This document shows positions 11,305 to 25,063 of a stretch of DNA of 64,000 nt, in pieces. Numbering within the stretch: the first letter of the stretch is position 1; each line of letters opens with the position of its first letter. The position numbers and the translations under genes are program-made. Source of the stretch: Condylostoma magnum (lineage: Eukaryota; Ciliophora; Heterotrichea; Heterotrichida; Condylostomatidae); NCBI GenBank assembly GCA_920105805.1, contig CAKKTI010000006.1, positions 62,001 through 126,000 of the forward strand, written 5' to 3'. Below the pieces are notes generated by a model, which saw nothing but the letters and a program-made list of their open reading frames with translations, was not told where the DNA came from and did no database searches.

Positions 11305-14300
11305 ATGAACTATTTAGTATTCCACTATTTGATTAACGTATCTTCAAAGGGAGATGACTGTGATGATAGTACTCTATATAAAGAGTTTGACTTTTCAACG
11401 TGTTCAGAACCTAACTTCAGTGGCTAGGTGTAGCTAGGTGAAAATTAAGACCCCCGATGCATCAAATCCGGGCTATATTTTGAAAGTGGTGACTATGCAA
11501 CTATGTAATTACCACCAATGACAGAAGACAAAAAAGATAACTCTATGTCTATTTGAGTATATGTGGAATAGGCTGGTACTATATTTGAAATGAAAGATGA
11601 ATCAGATAATGTGATAAAATTAGAAATTGATTCGAATAAACTTGTAGTAGATGTAAATTAAAAATATTAGACTATAACTAATTATGATATTGAGTTTAAT
11701 AAATGAATTCTCCTCGGGTATGCTATGGATGTTAATAAGGATAAATTAAAAGTTAGAATTGCAATGTATGATGAGAATGAAGTAGAAGGAGAATTTTATG
11801 AATTTAATGAAATTAATGAAGCTAATGAAGTTAATTTTGATTTGGGTAATAATCTATAATTAACTATTGGAAATGGTTTTTAAGGAATTATTTAATCATT
11901 TTACTGAACCAGTTGTAAAGATGTTGAGGAGGCGCTTAAGGAGTCGCTTGATGAATCTGAGTAGCCTTGTAGTTGCTCTAATCACTCTCCCGATAATATT
12001 TGCCCTAAATTAAATGCTACAGGCACTGAATGTTTATCTAATTGCCACAAAACATGCAAAACATGTGCCGGTATTGAATACAATTAGTGTGAATCCTGTA
12101 CTGACCCAAATGCATGACCAGCGGGAAATCCAGGGCCATGTAATTGCAATAACCACTATTATTATTCATAGTCTTAAAATGAATGCATACTTTGTTAAGA
12201 TACAATTGAAAACTGCTCTACATGCTCAGATGAAAATACATGCACTCAGTGTAAATCAAGTTTCTATGAAAATGAATCAAAATAATGTGTAGCTGAATGC
12301 GGAGATTAATACTATGAAGATAATTCTACTTAAAAATGCACTTAATGTAAATGCAGTTGTTAAACTTGCTCTAATGGGAATACTTGTGATACATGTTCAG
12401 GGTAAAATGTAGAGAAAAATAATGACTAATGTTAGTGTAAGGACACATTTTAGAATAAGGGATAGAATGGGTGTTTAGACTGTTAGTGCCCATCAAATTC
12501 TACAGAGAAATCGGGATTATGTTAGTGTAATCCTTAGTACGTGAATATCAACTTATCACATGGTTCCCTAAATTGCCAAAAATGTCCAGTTAATTGTTTA
12601 ACATGCACTCCTAGTTACGATTGCGAAGAATGTGTTGATGACTATGTTATTTAACCAATTAATGGAAATTGTGTTTAAAACTGCGAAGCGTAATAATATA
12701 AAGGAAGCATCTAATGTGAAGAATGTCATCCCACTTGCAAAAGTTGCTCAAATGGTAGCAGTTCTGATTGTACTGAATGTGGGTAATATAATAAGGATTT
12801 AAAGACTTGAATTGGGTCATGCATTTGCAAGCATTCCTTTTAAAGATCATCTGATGGCTATAATTGTGAATGTCCTTTAGATACTACTGAAGTTGGCGAT
12901 GCATGCGTTTGTTAGGATAAGTATTTCTTAGACGGAACAATATGCGCAGAATGCATAGACCATTGTATAGAATGCGATAATGCATTAACCTGTATTAGAT
13001 GTGCAGAAGATTACGTTTTAAGTTCCTTAGAAGCATGCATTTTAGAAGGTAACTGTCTACAAGGATAATATTGAAACTATAATCAATGCTCACCTTGCAA
13101 CAATCCTTGTTTATCATGTACTGACGATACCTTGTGCACTGAATGTAAAGGACAGAACACTAAATTAACAAATGGAGAGTGCCCTTGCTAACCAACTTTT
13201 ATTCCAAATGGATTTGATTGTGAATGTCCTTTGAATGCTACTAAAGTTGATGATTAATGCGTTTGCAATTAAAAATTCTATGACGCTGATTCATCCCTAA
13301 ATGCTATTGACTGTCAACCTTGTCCTGATAACTGCCTTGAGTGTCCATCAGGGCAATGCAACTTATGTAAAGAGAATCATGTACTTCACTAAACTGATAA
13401 TCTATGTGTTTTAATTTGTGGGGATGGGTTTTATAAAGGAAACTTAAAATGTAAAAGTTGCAATCATCCTTGTAAGACCTGTTAAAATGAATCGACAGAT
13501 TCTTGCAAATCGTGTATTGATGATACAACAATGCAAATTAAGGACAGTTCTATTGTAAACTCATGTGAATGCAGAGAGGGATATATGCAATCTACATCAA
13601 TGGCTCTTTTTTAATGCGAGAGCTGTATATTAAACTGTTAAATTTGTACTAAGAGCGATGAGTGTGATGAATGTAAAACTGGATTTTACTTAAAAGACGG
13701 GTTATGTGTAGAAGATTGTGGAGACTAATATTATAAAGATGAACAACAACCTAAGTAATGTAAAGATTGCATACCGCCTTGTTCCAACTGCTTGAATTAA
13801 ACTGATTGTTTATCATGTGTTAATGATTATCAATATGAATTAATCGATTAAAGCTGTGTATGTAAGCTTCCATTTGTTTAAGCATCGTTTGAATGTGACT
13901 GTTAGCCCAACTCCTAGCCTATCAATGAATCCTGTTAATGTGATAATGGATTTTACCTTGATGAATCCTTACAATGCTAACCTTGTACTGATTAAAACTG
14001 TAAAATATGCGATGATGCTTTGCACTGTAGAGAATGTGAGCAGCCGTATGCTCTGCACTAAAATGAATAATAGTGTGTAGAAAATTGCGAGGATGAATAT
14101 TATATAGATCAAGTTGACATTTGAAAATGCAAATCTTGTGATATATCTTGCTTTCATTGTAAGGGAGAAACTAAAAATGATTGTTATTCTTGCAGAAATT
14201 ATAAAATGGAAGTTTTAAATCCTCCTAGTGAATGTGTTTGTAAGTAATCATTTTAAAAGGTTGAAAATGATTGTATTTGCATTGATTTTTCTACACTTAG

Positions 14301-16389
14301 CAGTGAGTTGGAATAATGTATATGTAATACTGGATTTGAGTATAATGACTAGCTAAATGCCTGTGAAAGTACTTGTCCTGAGTTTTATATAGATGGAAAA
14401 TGCGTGAATTGCTATGATTCATGTACTAACGGCTGCAAGATTCAAGATGATTAATTAATATGCGATTGCCCCAGTACACATTGATATAATACTAGTAGTA
14501 TATCATGCATTGAATGCTCCATTCCATGCTCCCAATGCCTAGATGGAGAGTCAATCTACTGTACAGAGTGTATTGATTCGAGTATGACTTTAAGTAATGG
14601 ATAATGTACATGTATGGAGAATAGTGGCTTAACCAGTAATATATGTGTATGCAATGAAGGATATATATAAGAAGCTAATTAGTGCCTAAAATGCTATGAT
14701 AATTGCTAGAACTGTATATTTGAGTAAAATCAACTAAAGTGTCAAGAATGCATTAAGGGATACAGCCTAAGCGAGTTATAAGACAGCTGTGATTTAATCA
14801 TTCTAACTTTAAAAATACTAAAAATAGAAGATTAAGCTTTAACTTTCTAAATATCTGAAAATCTAGAACTAGACATTGATATGCTAAAAGTTTTAATGAA
14901 TGACAAAGTAGTTTAAATAGTAAGCATTTTAAAGCTAGATGATTCTACTTATTAAATTTAAACATAAGAAGACTTATTCGGTAAAATTTAAGTATCAATA
15001 GAAAAGCATTAGGCTAGTGATTCTTCTACTAGAATAGACAATTCAGATTAACAAGAAATAGCATTGATTTAAGGAAACATTGGATCTGTAACATAAGCTG
15101 TAATAGCAGGAAGTTTAGCCGGAGGAATGCTTTCTGGAAACCCTGGACCAATATGAGGATTAATTAATTCAATTCAAATTATAAGCTTTATTCCTCTTAT
15201 GCCCTTAAAACTAACTAATAAAATAGTAGGATTTTTAAGTGGAGTTTATCAGTATAATATAACACCTAATTTGTTTGAATTTTTTATTGATTCTGAAGGT
15301 GAGCCCTGAAATGAATACAGCGAAAGAAATGGATTTGAAACAAACTAGTTTTTAATGAATAGCGGAAGCTTAATAACTAGCTTTTTAATAGGAATAGGAT
15401 TATGGCCTTTTATGTTCATTCTATCTAAGGCTAAAAAGTATAGAAGAGTGTCGATTTTATTTACAGAAGTGTGCAAAAGTTATAAGTGGAATTATTTCAC
15501 TAGATTTTGGATTGAAGGGTATCTTGAAATAGGAATATTTGGTATGTTATAACTGTAATCTTTTGATACCTCCACAAATTAATAATATGTCAATTTGATA
15601 ACTGGATTAACTTTACTTGTAATTTATAATCAGATAGTTGTTTTCCTAACTCCTTTGATATTTCTGCTTATCTATAAATTAATCCGCAACTATTTACAAC
15701 AAGCAGAAAATAATCAATAGTAGGAAATAAACCATAAAGAATGAGAGACTTTATATTATGAGCTGAATGTAAATTAAAACGGCATACAATTGTTTTATTA
15801 CTATTTTTACTTAGCTAGAAGATTAGTCTATATCTTGATCTTATTTTTCCTTACTGAGTATATTTACCTACAGATTTATCTAAATGCCTTGCACAGTGCA
15901 TTGTTTTTCTTTATAGTTTTAAGATACAAACCTCTTAAAGAAAGATTTGACAATGCTATGATGTGCTGTTCCGAAATTTGTGTAGTTCTCATATTCTTAT
16001 CTCTTTAATCTTTCATAGATGATATTGATATCATTAGTGACTAATTTGCAGAAAAAGTAGTCTTCATATTGATATTTCTGCTTATAGGGCTTTAGATAGC
16101 TGTAATAGTAAGGAGCCTTATTATTAGTTGCTACAATGTTATATAAAAAATGAAAGTTAGCCATGAAGTTCGTCCCTTTCCTGCAGTAATCGTTCAAAAA
16201 ATAATTTAAGATAGAAAGAAGGAGGAAGCTACTAGTTAAACATAGGTGAATCCTACAATATATCCAGATGAGGATGAGGTGTATAATGATGGCTAGTCCC
16301 CTTATATCAATCCTAATAGATATTCAGTTAAATTTTTTCAACCTACATAACCAGATTCAAACTTACCGTGAGAAAATTATAGAAAATAA
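11305..16389 (+). CDS. Giant LamG / Cys-rich furin-like repeat / multi-TM surface protein
   Basis: 1694 residues in a single frame. After a short hydrophobic N-terminus comes a concanavalin/LamG-type domain (about residues 40-200; GLYFESGDYATMQL, SMSIWVYV with the conserved Trp written TGA). Residues 220-1160 are a long array of Cys-rich furin or growth-factor-receptor-like units (CxxC pairs every 10-15 residues, for example CHKTCKTC, CPVNCLTC, CNNPCLSC). Residues 1270-1620 hold about eight hydrophobic helices, followed by a cytoplasmic tail. Ciliate genomes carry many such Cys-rich membrane proteins, of unknown ligand. A receptor or surface-coat role is inference. The stop is TAA 16387-16389; a second in-frame TAA lies at 16396. 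Confidence 0.85.
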
Positions 16390-16606
16390 TTAGTTTAAGC
16401 ATTTTTAAATCAATTATTGTATTAAAGAAGCAATTTTAGGAATATATTACATAAAATTATGTTTTTATAATATATACTCTACTTGCCAAATATGAAATAA
16501 TGCAAAAAGTACTGTATATTGATTGGTATTATTTAATCAATCAAATCATTTCTCCTTAATAAAACTAACATTAAACTAATTTAAATATTTTTAACAACTA
16601 GTTAAA
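16390..16606. other. Short AT-rich spacer
   Basis: Roughly 217 bases between the giant surface-protein gene and the next ATG. No coding frame or structure stands out. This is long for the window, where same-strand spacers are usually 4-80 bases, so it may hold the promoter of the basic-protein gene. Confidence 0.4.
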
Positions 16607-17317
16607 ATGGAAAAAAGGATTTAACAGAAACCCTACTACCCTCTGCATACGGAGCTTAAACGTGTCAAAACTGGCTTTTAAAAGGATATTTTCATGAAAC
16701 ATAAAGGATTCTAACGCAAAAATGAAAATAGGGACATAAGAATGCCAGAATAGACACCTAGAAAATATCGTAGATAAAGCAGGAATTTTGAATAGAGATA
16801 TGTATCACCTAATACATCTTAAGAAAAGAAGCTAACATTTAGAAATGCTCAGATAGATAAGCAGTTAAACAAGCCTTCCTTTATGCTGGCAAACAAGGCT
16901 TAAATTAAAAGAGGGAAATCCCTTAAATCTAGTAATGCCAGTAGGGATACATCTATCAGGAGTATACGATCATATGAGACGAGGTCCCCACTGAGGCCTA
17001 GAAATAGTGTGCATTTAGATATAGCATAGTAAGCATAAGCTCTACTGAAAGCAGAGCAAGAAAATACCTAAAATCTGCATAAAAGCTATAATTTATATCA
17101 CTGATCAAAAATTATCAAAGATGTTAATGAAGTTAAGTAAAGCATTAGTAAAGACCTTTTTACTGATAGAGAGAAGGATAACATTTCTAGAGATTACAAC
17201 GCATTTTAATACAGGATCTTTGAGCTGTCTAACAACGGAATTAATAAGATACAAAACCATAAAAAGCTTCTAAATCGAGTTTTTATCCGCAGTTAGATTA
17301 AAATGTATTCTCTATAA
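16607..17317 (+). CDS. Basic Ser/Arg-rich protein of unknown function
   Basis: 236 residues from ATG 16607 to tandem TAA TAA at 17315-17320. The N-terminal 150 residues are strongly basic and low in hydrophobics (KRGKSLKSSNASRD, RSIRSYETRSPLRPR), predicted disordered; the C-terminal 90 form helices (IIKDVNEVKQSISKDLF, IFELSNNGINKIQ). Such profiles fit microtubule- or nucleic-acid-associated proteins, but no family is recognised. 217 bases of AT-rich sequence without coding signal separate it from the giant surface-protein gene. Confidence 0.6.
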
Positions 17318-17325
17318 TAATTTTA

Positions 17326-18283
17326 CTAATACCATCTGCTTAAAACTCTTGGATGAGGAGGCATTTCATCTTTAATTTCTTCTCCTATCTACCATAACTT
17401 CCAATCTAGCAAATATGAAGGCTTATCGGTTAAACTGCTCAATAACTCACAAGCATATATAGTGGCTCCTCTTATCTAAGACTCTATTTCTCCTTCTGTT
17501 TCCAATGTTTCTTTATTGTCTATTTTACGCTTTAAATCATCATTGTATTATAATACTTCTTTGTAGTGTAATAGCTAAGGAAGTCTGTAATCAGGGAATA
17601 TTGTTAATAAGTTCAAATCTGAGAAATCAACCGGACTTTACCCTTCTAAAGCTCCCCATAAATCAGCTATTAAAAGTTGACTTCTTTTGCAGAAATGTAC
17701 TTCTCTGCCCTTAAAAGTAGTACTGTCTTTAAAAGTATCAAAAGTGGAGGTAAGAATGTCTAGTAGCTGCTTATTAATTACAGTAATTACAGATCCCCCA
17801 GCACTATACAAAATATTATCAAAGTTGCCTTCGTACAATTGCATAGTTTTATAGCCCAGGTCATTGAGAAACTAGGTTCTTACATCTAGTCCATTAAACT
17901 CTATACCTCCAAACATGTTCTACTTAACAAAATCTCTGTCAATGTTTTGCAAGACTTTTTAGTTAAGTTGAATACAGTCAATAGTAAACGGATATTTGTG
18001 GTCTCAGGGAGTAAGGATCTCTCTCCATAAGGCTTTTTAGATTACTGGCTAAGTTATCATATTCAAAGCCTGGATGAGGCCAGAAGCAAAAGTTGACACA
18101 GTCCAAGACAAACACATAATCTATTATGTTTGATCCAGTGTAATGGAAAGGACAGTCCCTCCAAGGCACTGGCTAAGAAAGTCCTTTGAGCTCCTCTGCG
18201 AATTCTTAGAGTTATTACCTATTTACTGTAACGTCACTCAGGTTTTGATATATGTATTAGGCACTATCCCTTACTTTAGACAT
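17326..18283 (-). CDS. QNG1: Queuosine 5'-phosphate N-glycosylase (DUF2419)
   Basis: The product matches the QNG1/DUF2419 queuosine-salvage family along its length: NIIDYVFVLDCVNFCFWP, FDNILYSAGGSVI, FCKRSQLLIADLWGALEG, LTIFPDYRLPQLLHY, ESQIRGATIYACELL and a C-terminal LLDWKLW. These enzymes free queuine from salvaged queuosine monophosphate so it can be put into tRNA. Start ATG 18283, stop TAG 17328-17326. The N-terminal and C-terminal parts lie in frames one base apart; the change falls at about 18005-18045 (after EYDNLASNL, before YPFTIDCIQLNQ). I found only a 13-nt GT...AG candidate there (18033-18045), so a short intron or a sequencing indel is possible. Confidence 0.85.
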
Positions 18284-18330
18284 TTTATTAAGATTTTTGT
18301 TGTGTATATTTAAACATGCTATAAAATTAT

Positions 18331-20640
18331 CTAAATATTAATGCTTCTAAGTCCCAAACTACTGAAATTCTGTAATGTTACTTCAAGAGTATCACTGACA
18401 TGCCAAATTGCAATTTCAGATCTAATACTAAATACAATGACTCTATTATTCTTCACTTGAGCATATAGTTTAAGATTTATATCAAAATCGATATATTGGG
18501 TAATTTAGTTTTAATAGATATCATAGATAGCAACTCTATTACCACAAATAACAATGAAATTTAAGCACCCAGCCATTCCAGTTATACAGTCATTAGAATC
18601 AAGTTCTAGTTTTCATTATCTATGTTCTTTAAATAGCAGAATAGTTAGGTAATTATACATACTTAGTAAGGCTATGTACTCTTCCTTTTCATAAATAATT
18701 TGCAAAATAGTTGTTAAAGGGTCATTGTATGAGTATTCGTATCTAGTGCTAGTCTATTATATAATATTAAAGATATCAATGCTTTAACTATATACCTAAA
18801 TATGCTCCTCTCCTCGTATTAAATTTTTCATTAAGTTCAATTAAACCTGCACTGTATATGTTCTTAAAATTTTCCCTGTTATAACGTGCTGCAATGAAAA
18901 CTGACCTATTTATTGGTATATTAGCAGATACTCCGAATCGAACACAAATGAGTAATTTATAGCACATATGAAATTATCCCTATAATACTTTACTGGTGAT
19001 TATAGCCTAACATCTATAATATCAATATAGTTATTAACTCCGTTAACATTTATCACTTAATTATTATAGCCAATAGCTCCAATTCATCTTTCATCAGGGG
19101 AAAATCCAGGCTAATCCAATTCAAAACTAAATAAAGTTGGAATTTATCAAATTTCTTTAAGTTCAATCAGATCAAAAAGTACAATTGATGTTTTCACTAA
19201 ATATTCTTACTCAACTCATGCTGCTGCGAATTATCCACTATCAGATACAGAAAACTTATTGACTAATCTTGAATTTCTGAAACTTTACTGTTAAAGTTGT
19301 GGTCTTTGCATTAAAATGGTCCCATCATGCATCATTTAAAACACTTTCATGTCATTGTTTACTTTGAAATTTTTAGTATATAAAACTGAAGATGTTACTT
19401 CTATACTCGCCAGAATAACAACAGATTTGAAAGGATCAAATAGGCTTTGCAGTATGATTGTGTTTCTTAAATCCATTGTAATAACACAGGAATTGTCTGG
19501 AGATAGTTTAAGCTTTTTTATATCTAAAATGTGATGTTTTGGTAAGAATTGATCTTATTTCTTATTCAACGATCTGACAATTATTTATCCTTATTGAGTA
19601 AAAGTATAAATAAGGTAGTTTAAATCATTAGTCAATTTATACTTCTAAATTCTAAGTTTTCGTAGCTTTGTATGAAAAGCTGTAATACCTGTTTCTACCT
19701 CAATAAAACTATACTTAAAAGGTCTTTATTGAATAATTACGAATTGTTTGATGAACTTTATTCTATCTGACGTTATTCCAACGTTCTTTTCTCAAATATA
19801 AGAGTAATTGTTTAGATCATATGCTATAACTTTGTATTATCCCTTTAATATCAGTATATTGTATTAATGCTGAAGTTTTAAAGTGTTAATTTATACCAAA
19901 TCTTGTAAGTTTATTGTATGTATTAATGCAAAGCTTTTAAAATCATATATCTCTATTTTCAAATTGTAAACTAGGAGTAATTTAGAGCTATCTGCTGTAA
20001 TAATAAATTGATTCAAAGAGCTAATTTAGTGTAAAGTCATAAGAACATCGTGCTTTTACTTGTCTATGTTATATTTGGTAATTAGTTACTTCTAATCTAT
20101 TTTTTACTTAATGATAACTTTACTAAAATCTAATGTTGTTTAGAACATAGATGGTTTCAAGAGTTATTCATTTTTATTGGTTTTAATGAAACTTTTAGCA
20201 TCAATAATCTGGCTTCTATCAAAATTACATTAAATGAACTTACAGTAATCAAAATTACACCTTTTAAATCTTGTTTTATTGAATTAGCATCGGAAGAATA
20301 CACCGTTTTGAAAGTTGCAGTCAGCTATTTAGGATTTCTCAAAGCAAATATTATTGAATACATGATTAAGTCTAATCAGAATCATTATAACATTGCTCAG
20401 AAGAACTGCATTCTATTAATTATTCTATGCACCCTAGATAACATCTTCTAGTTATAGTATAATTTACTATTTACATTTGCTTTTTATTATTTCACTTATC
20501 AGTTCAATTTGGTACTCGTTTAGAATGAATTAATCGAATTACTGAAAGTTCATCTAGTGGGAAATCTACAAGACTTCTCTCTATTATAAATAGTCTTTAA
20601 AATGATAGGTAAATAGACAGTTTCTTTCGCCTTATCTCAT
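18331..20640 (-). CDS. Pentapeptide-repeat plus WD40-like protein
   Basis: 769 residues, start and stop (TAG) in one frame. After about 90 helical residues comes a pentapeptide-repeat stretch at about residues 95-150 (CNFQNGVFFRCQF, RFKRCNFDYCKFIQCNF), which folds as a right-handed quadrilateral beta-helix. The remaining 600 residues contain beta-propeller-like repeats (SQLLLVYNLKIEIYDF, RVAIYDIYQN, VIVFSIRSEIAIWHV) resembling WD40 blades. This pairing is common in ciliate and protist scaffold proteins; some relatives also carry a NACHT NTPase, which I do not see here. Its ATG lies 24 bases after the stop of the upstream gene on the same strand. Confidence 0.65.
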
Positions 20641-20664
20641 AATAATTAAATGTTATATTACAGA

Positions 20665-23600
20665 TTAAAACAATTCATTTATTATTTCTAAAATTTCTAA
20701 GGGCTGAATCTTGCTCCTCATTTGATGGTAGTGTGCATAGAATTGTTTAAAAGTGCTTTAAAATGTTATTGAATCTTTTTGCTATTGGTAAGTATATAAT
20801 AAGGTTTAAAAATGCTATGAATACAATATAAAATGATAGTGTGATTGTAATATTAAACTCTGTGGATTCAGTGCTATCCAATGATTCATTTCAAATCATG
20901 TTCTTGTACTTATCATTATACTGTCTTATCTCATAGAATATATTTCACAGTTTTTTCACTTCCTCAAACGATTTTTGCTAGGCTGAAATTTCTAAAAGGT
21001 AAATATCGTCTAATAGATTATGATTAGCTTATTCAAGTCCTGTTTTCAAGTATTGGTTTTGAAAGTTCTAATCCTAAAATCAATAATCCCAAAGATCTTT
21101 ATTCGAAATTAAGTAATCATGAAACTGCAGCTACATTTCACTTTTGTAGTATTTTGCATTAGTATAAGACTCCTAGATGAGTATATTTTGGTCTTTAAAT
21201 GGCTAGTTATCCTAAATCAGGTCTTAAATTCCTATTCCATACTAAGAAAAGTACTGATTTGACTTTCATATGACTAATTATTGCTGGAATAACATAAAAT
21301 TAGACAAGCAATTAATCGTGGTTGGATATGATAAAATTTCCTATTCATACTAGAATACGATTTACCATATAATAATCATAAAAGTTCCAATAGACAAAAG
21401 AGTAAAAATCATTCACCTTAATTATAACTTGTTTGAAATACTCATATGATGATGTCTTTAACGATTTATTGATACATTGAAAGGATTTATGTGTTAATTT
21501 AGTGGGAGTTTGTGGAAGTTTTTTATTCTATAGCTAGCATCTTTAATAACCTAAAACTTTTTGACATTGTCTAATTAAATAAGGCATTTTCATAGGTTAA
21601 GATAATATCTGTTAACTAATTTCAGACTAGGACACTGTAAAATCAATGCGAATAGAAATACAGAAATGAAAGCAACAACCAGTTGAAAATTCATGTACCT
21701 AAAATCATCTATTGAACCTAGTTAATAGTCAAGCAGTTTACTATGGGTTTAATTGCTATATTTGAATGCATCAAATTAAGAATTTTATACAAGATAATAA
21801 ACCTTCCTGAAATCGCTTCAATACCAATCAGAACTAGCAAATAGTTCATCCTGTTTATAACTTACAAAATACCCAAATTTATCAATCACATCAATAAGGG
21901 GCTGTTTATTACTAAGATAACTGATTTAAGCATCTTCTCATACAATTGCTTTCTTTTAAAATAAAATATCTCAAATTTGTTATTGATCCTATGAGAAGTT
22001 GTAATCTTTCACAATTCTTTGAAGTTAATATAGTCTTTTTGCTGTATCATCAAAAATGGTTAATAAATTATCAGTAATAGTTATATCATATACCTTTTAG
22101 TAATAAGCTAATCTTGCAATGTCTCCATTAAATAAGATCAAGTCTGCTAATTCTGACGACTCAATCAAAAGTGTATCTTCATTTATTTATTCAGCATTGC
22201 TTCTAAAAATGAGCAAATAAGCAAGCGTTAAAATAAAGCAGAGCATCAGCTGTATCAAAATCAGAATCTAGAATAATCTTATATACTTCTTAAGCTTGAT
22301 AATTTAATTACTTCCAACACTATGCTTTAATCTCTATCTTTAAATCTATAAAATTGATTAGAATTGGTTTCCTCTGCTTTACTGCATACCTTTTAATTTA
22401 TCTAAAATCTCCTAACTGTTATATTAGTTTATTTATACTGAGTTTAAAATGTTTTCGTATTCAATAGTTTCATTTAAAGTATTCATCTCTAGATTTTAAT
22501 AAAATTGGCTTCCTGATCTATACAAATTTGGATTTTAAACTAAATCCTAACTAATAGGTCTAAATTAATGCCTATTTTAGTAAAAATCGATTCCTTTATA
22601 TTTGCAGTAGTCTTGAAGCTCAAGTAAGTTTCCTTAGATTCATTATTAATATTCCAATAGATCAAGAGTTATATATATTTAGTGAATTGTCCTTTTACAC
22701 ACTACAAGTGGTGCATACATTATTCAAACTCCTGATAAATTGATCACCCCTACTCTATACGGATACCTTCAGAACTCGTAATTCTCTACTATATCATCAA
22801 TATTAAGATTTATCAGCTAGTTATCGTCAATCATTAAAACATTGGCGAAATTCTTACTGAACTAGACAATTTTCCCAGTACTGCTTAAAATAGCTATCTC
22901 ATGTCTATATTGAATTTTCCGCAGTGCAGCTATTAACAGAATGTTTTAATCTAGACTTGCTCCTTGTACTTAAATTTAAAATTTAGTCAAGTAGCCCTCT
23001 GATCCTAGTATAGGAATAACTGAGAATTTAGCAACCTACGCACATGTTGTAGATATTCCAAAATTTGATATAGCTCTTATGTGCCCTTTGTTAAAATGCT
23101 AAGGTATTAACATACTCAAATTTTTATTTATTAGGTCACTTTAAAAGCCTAGATTTCTTTTAACCTTACGATTCGCGTATATTATTTTCCCAACATTAGC
23201 TCTATTAGCATTTATTATCAGTATGCCATTCTATGCATCTGAGTAGTTTAATTAGGAGCCCTGGATTATTGAGTTTTTATTGTTTTAGTCTATATTTTGC
23301 TTAAGGCACAGTAAAATTCAACCTCGTTTATAATTATGCAATAAATCAAGTAAAAAGTTACCAAAGGAGTCTAATAATTCCGTATTTTCATTATGCTTAA
23401 GCATCAAATTTCTATAGTTTTCAGTAGTTATTTCTAAGCATTTCGTTACCTTCTCAATGCTTTTAAGTAAAACATCTTGTTATAATTGATTTTAGTTTAA
23501 ATTATGCCAGAAAGTCAAAATTTATTAGCAGGCCTTAAGATCTTGACTAATTATTAAATCATATTAATATCTAAAATTAATATACTCACTTGCTTTCTCA

Positions 23601-24985
23601 TCATTAAAATTTTAGGTTTAAAGAATTTTCTACAGTTAAAACACTTAAAACTACTCAGAGAGGCTGCCAGCTAGACTGCAATGCTTAGCAAATTTAAGTT
23701 AAGCAAGGCAGAAATCATTAGCAATATCAAAACAGTAATATGTCTCTCAAATTGCTAAGTATTTTGTTTTATTTGATCTTTTGTTTATTAAATACCAATA
23801 AAATGCTTTAATAATACTTTTTTTATTGCAGGATGCATTTATATAGGGTCTTAAAGCTAGCTCAAGCTCCTTTTGATTAACAATCCGCTTTAGATCATTC
23901 TAACTTTACAATACTCTTAGTTTATTAACTCTATGCTGAAATAATTTTATTAAGAACATGCAAAGAAAAGGAGTAAACACAGAAGCAAAAGTTATAATTA
24001 AATTTGCATTATTTTATAATTAGGCTAAAAGAAATGCCATGAATATTCCTATAATAGTTGCATACTTAAATATAGTTATAATGTTGAATAATTAATAGTA
24101 GTAAGGCTATCATTTAAAAATATACCAGATCATATAGGTCATAGCAATTATTGCATAAATCCTAACAGTCATAATTTCAGAATCAGCTTTAATGATGTAT
24201 AATAGTATAATAGTTTACGCTATAAAAAATTCTAATAATTTAAAATCGCAAGTTGCCATAGAATCAACGTAATATTTAGAATTAGCCTGCCTTATATCAA
24301 CATCTGCATAAATTCTAGTAAATTCGGCAGTTTAAGCTGTAAAAATAGTCAAAAAGCTGAATAACAATGCTAATGAATCATTTTCTAGTCATTTTATTTC
24401 TGGATATAATGTAAAATCCTAACATCCAAAAAAATAGCACCTAATCACTGTTAAATTTAATATAAAGATAGGAATGAATATGATTCTACTAAAAAGCTTT
24501 AGTTTAAATTTAACTGTATAGAATACTATTTTACACAATATTATTCCAGGATTGTTTGGCATAATAATTGCCAATACTTCTATAGGAATGAGCAGAACTA
24601 CTACAGCTTATATAATAAATAGGTTCCTAACCGACATAAAATGAGTAAATAGCAAATCAAGTCTTAAATAATCTAATGTAATTCAACTTTGAGATGCAGT
24701 GTCTCAATAATCAATGTCTTCAGTAGATACATGACTAAGGCTTATCATGTATATAATTTAAATAATAGAGAAAGTTAACTCCTTGAATATGAAAGCAGGT
24801 TAGAATTATTATACAAGTTCCGGGGATCCAAATATGCTGTTAAGAAAATTGAATCATTTATTGTATAGATTTCATTAGATCTTGCATTATGACTTCTGTA
24901 TATAAGGAATAATACTTGGTGAATGATTACTCTAAGCAGATAATAACTACTCAAAGTCAAATCCCCCGTTGCTTTGGTTTACCAT
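20665..24985 (-). CDS. TmcB-like multi-TM protein with PAS domain
   Basis: About 1430 residues. The N-terminal half has many membrane helices (LFIIQAVVVLLIPIEVLAI and others). Near 23220-22760 is a PAS-type unit in the arrangement known from Dictyostelium and ciliate TmcB proteins: IIYANRKVKRNLGF, NKNLSMLIPQHFNKGHIR, then IAILSSTGKIVQFSKNFANV. More helices and long extracellular-type loops follow. The family is thought to sense a signal through the PAS domain at the membrane; the ligand is unknown. The start and PAS region share a frame and the stop (TAA 20667-20665) is one base out, which is what a single 16-nt intron between them would give; I did not locate it. Confidence 0.7.
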
Positions 24986-25063
24986 TTATAAATTATAGCA
25001 ATCAGGAGTAGAAAGAAGTTTGCAAAATATACAAATCGGTTCAAATACAAAATAATTTTTAAA

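Noticed and set aside
12014-14157. Several small frames on both strands
   Set aside because: All are alternative frames of the Cys-rich array of the giant surface protein; the CxxC periodicity is in the frame starting at 11305.
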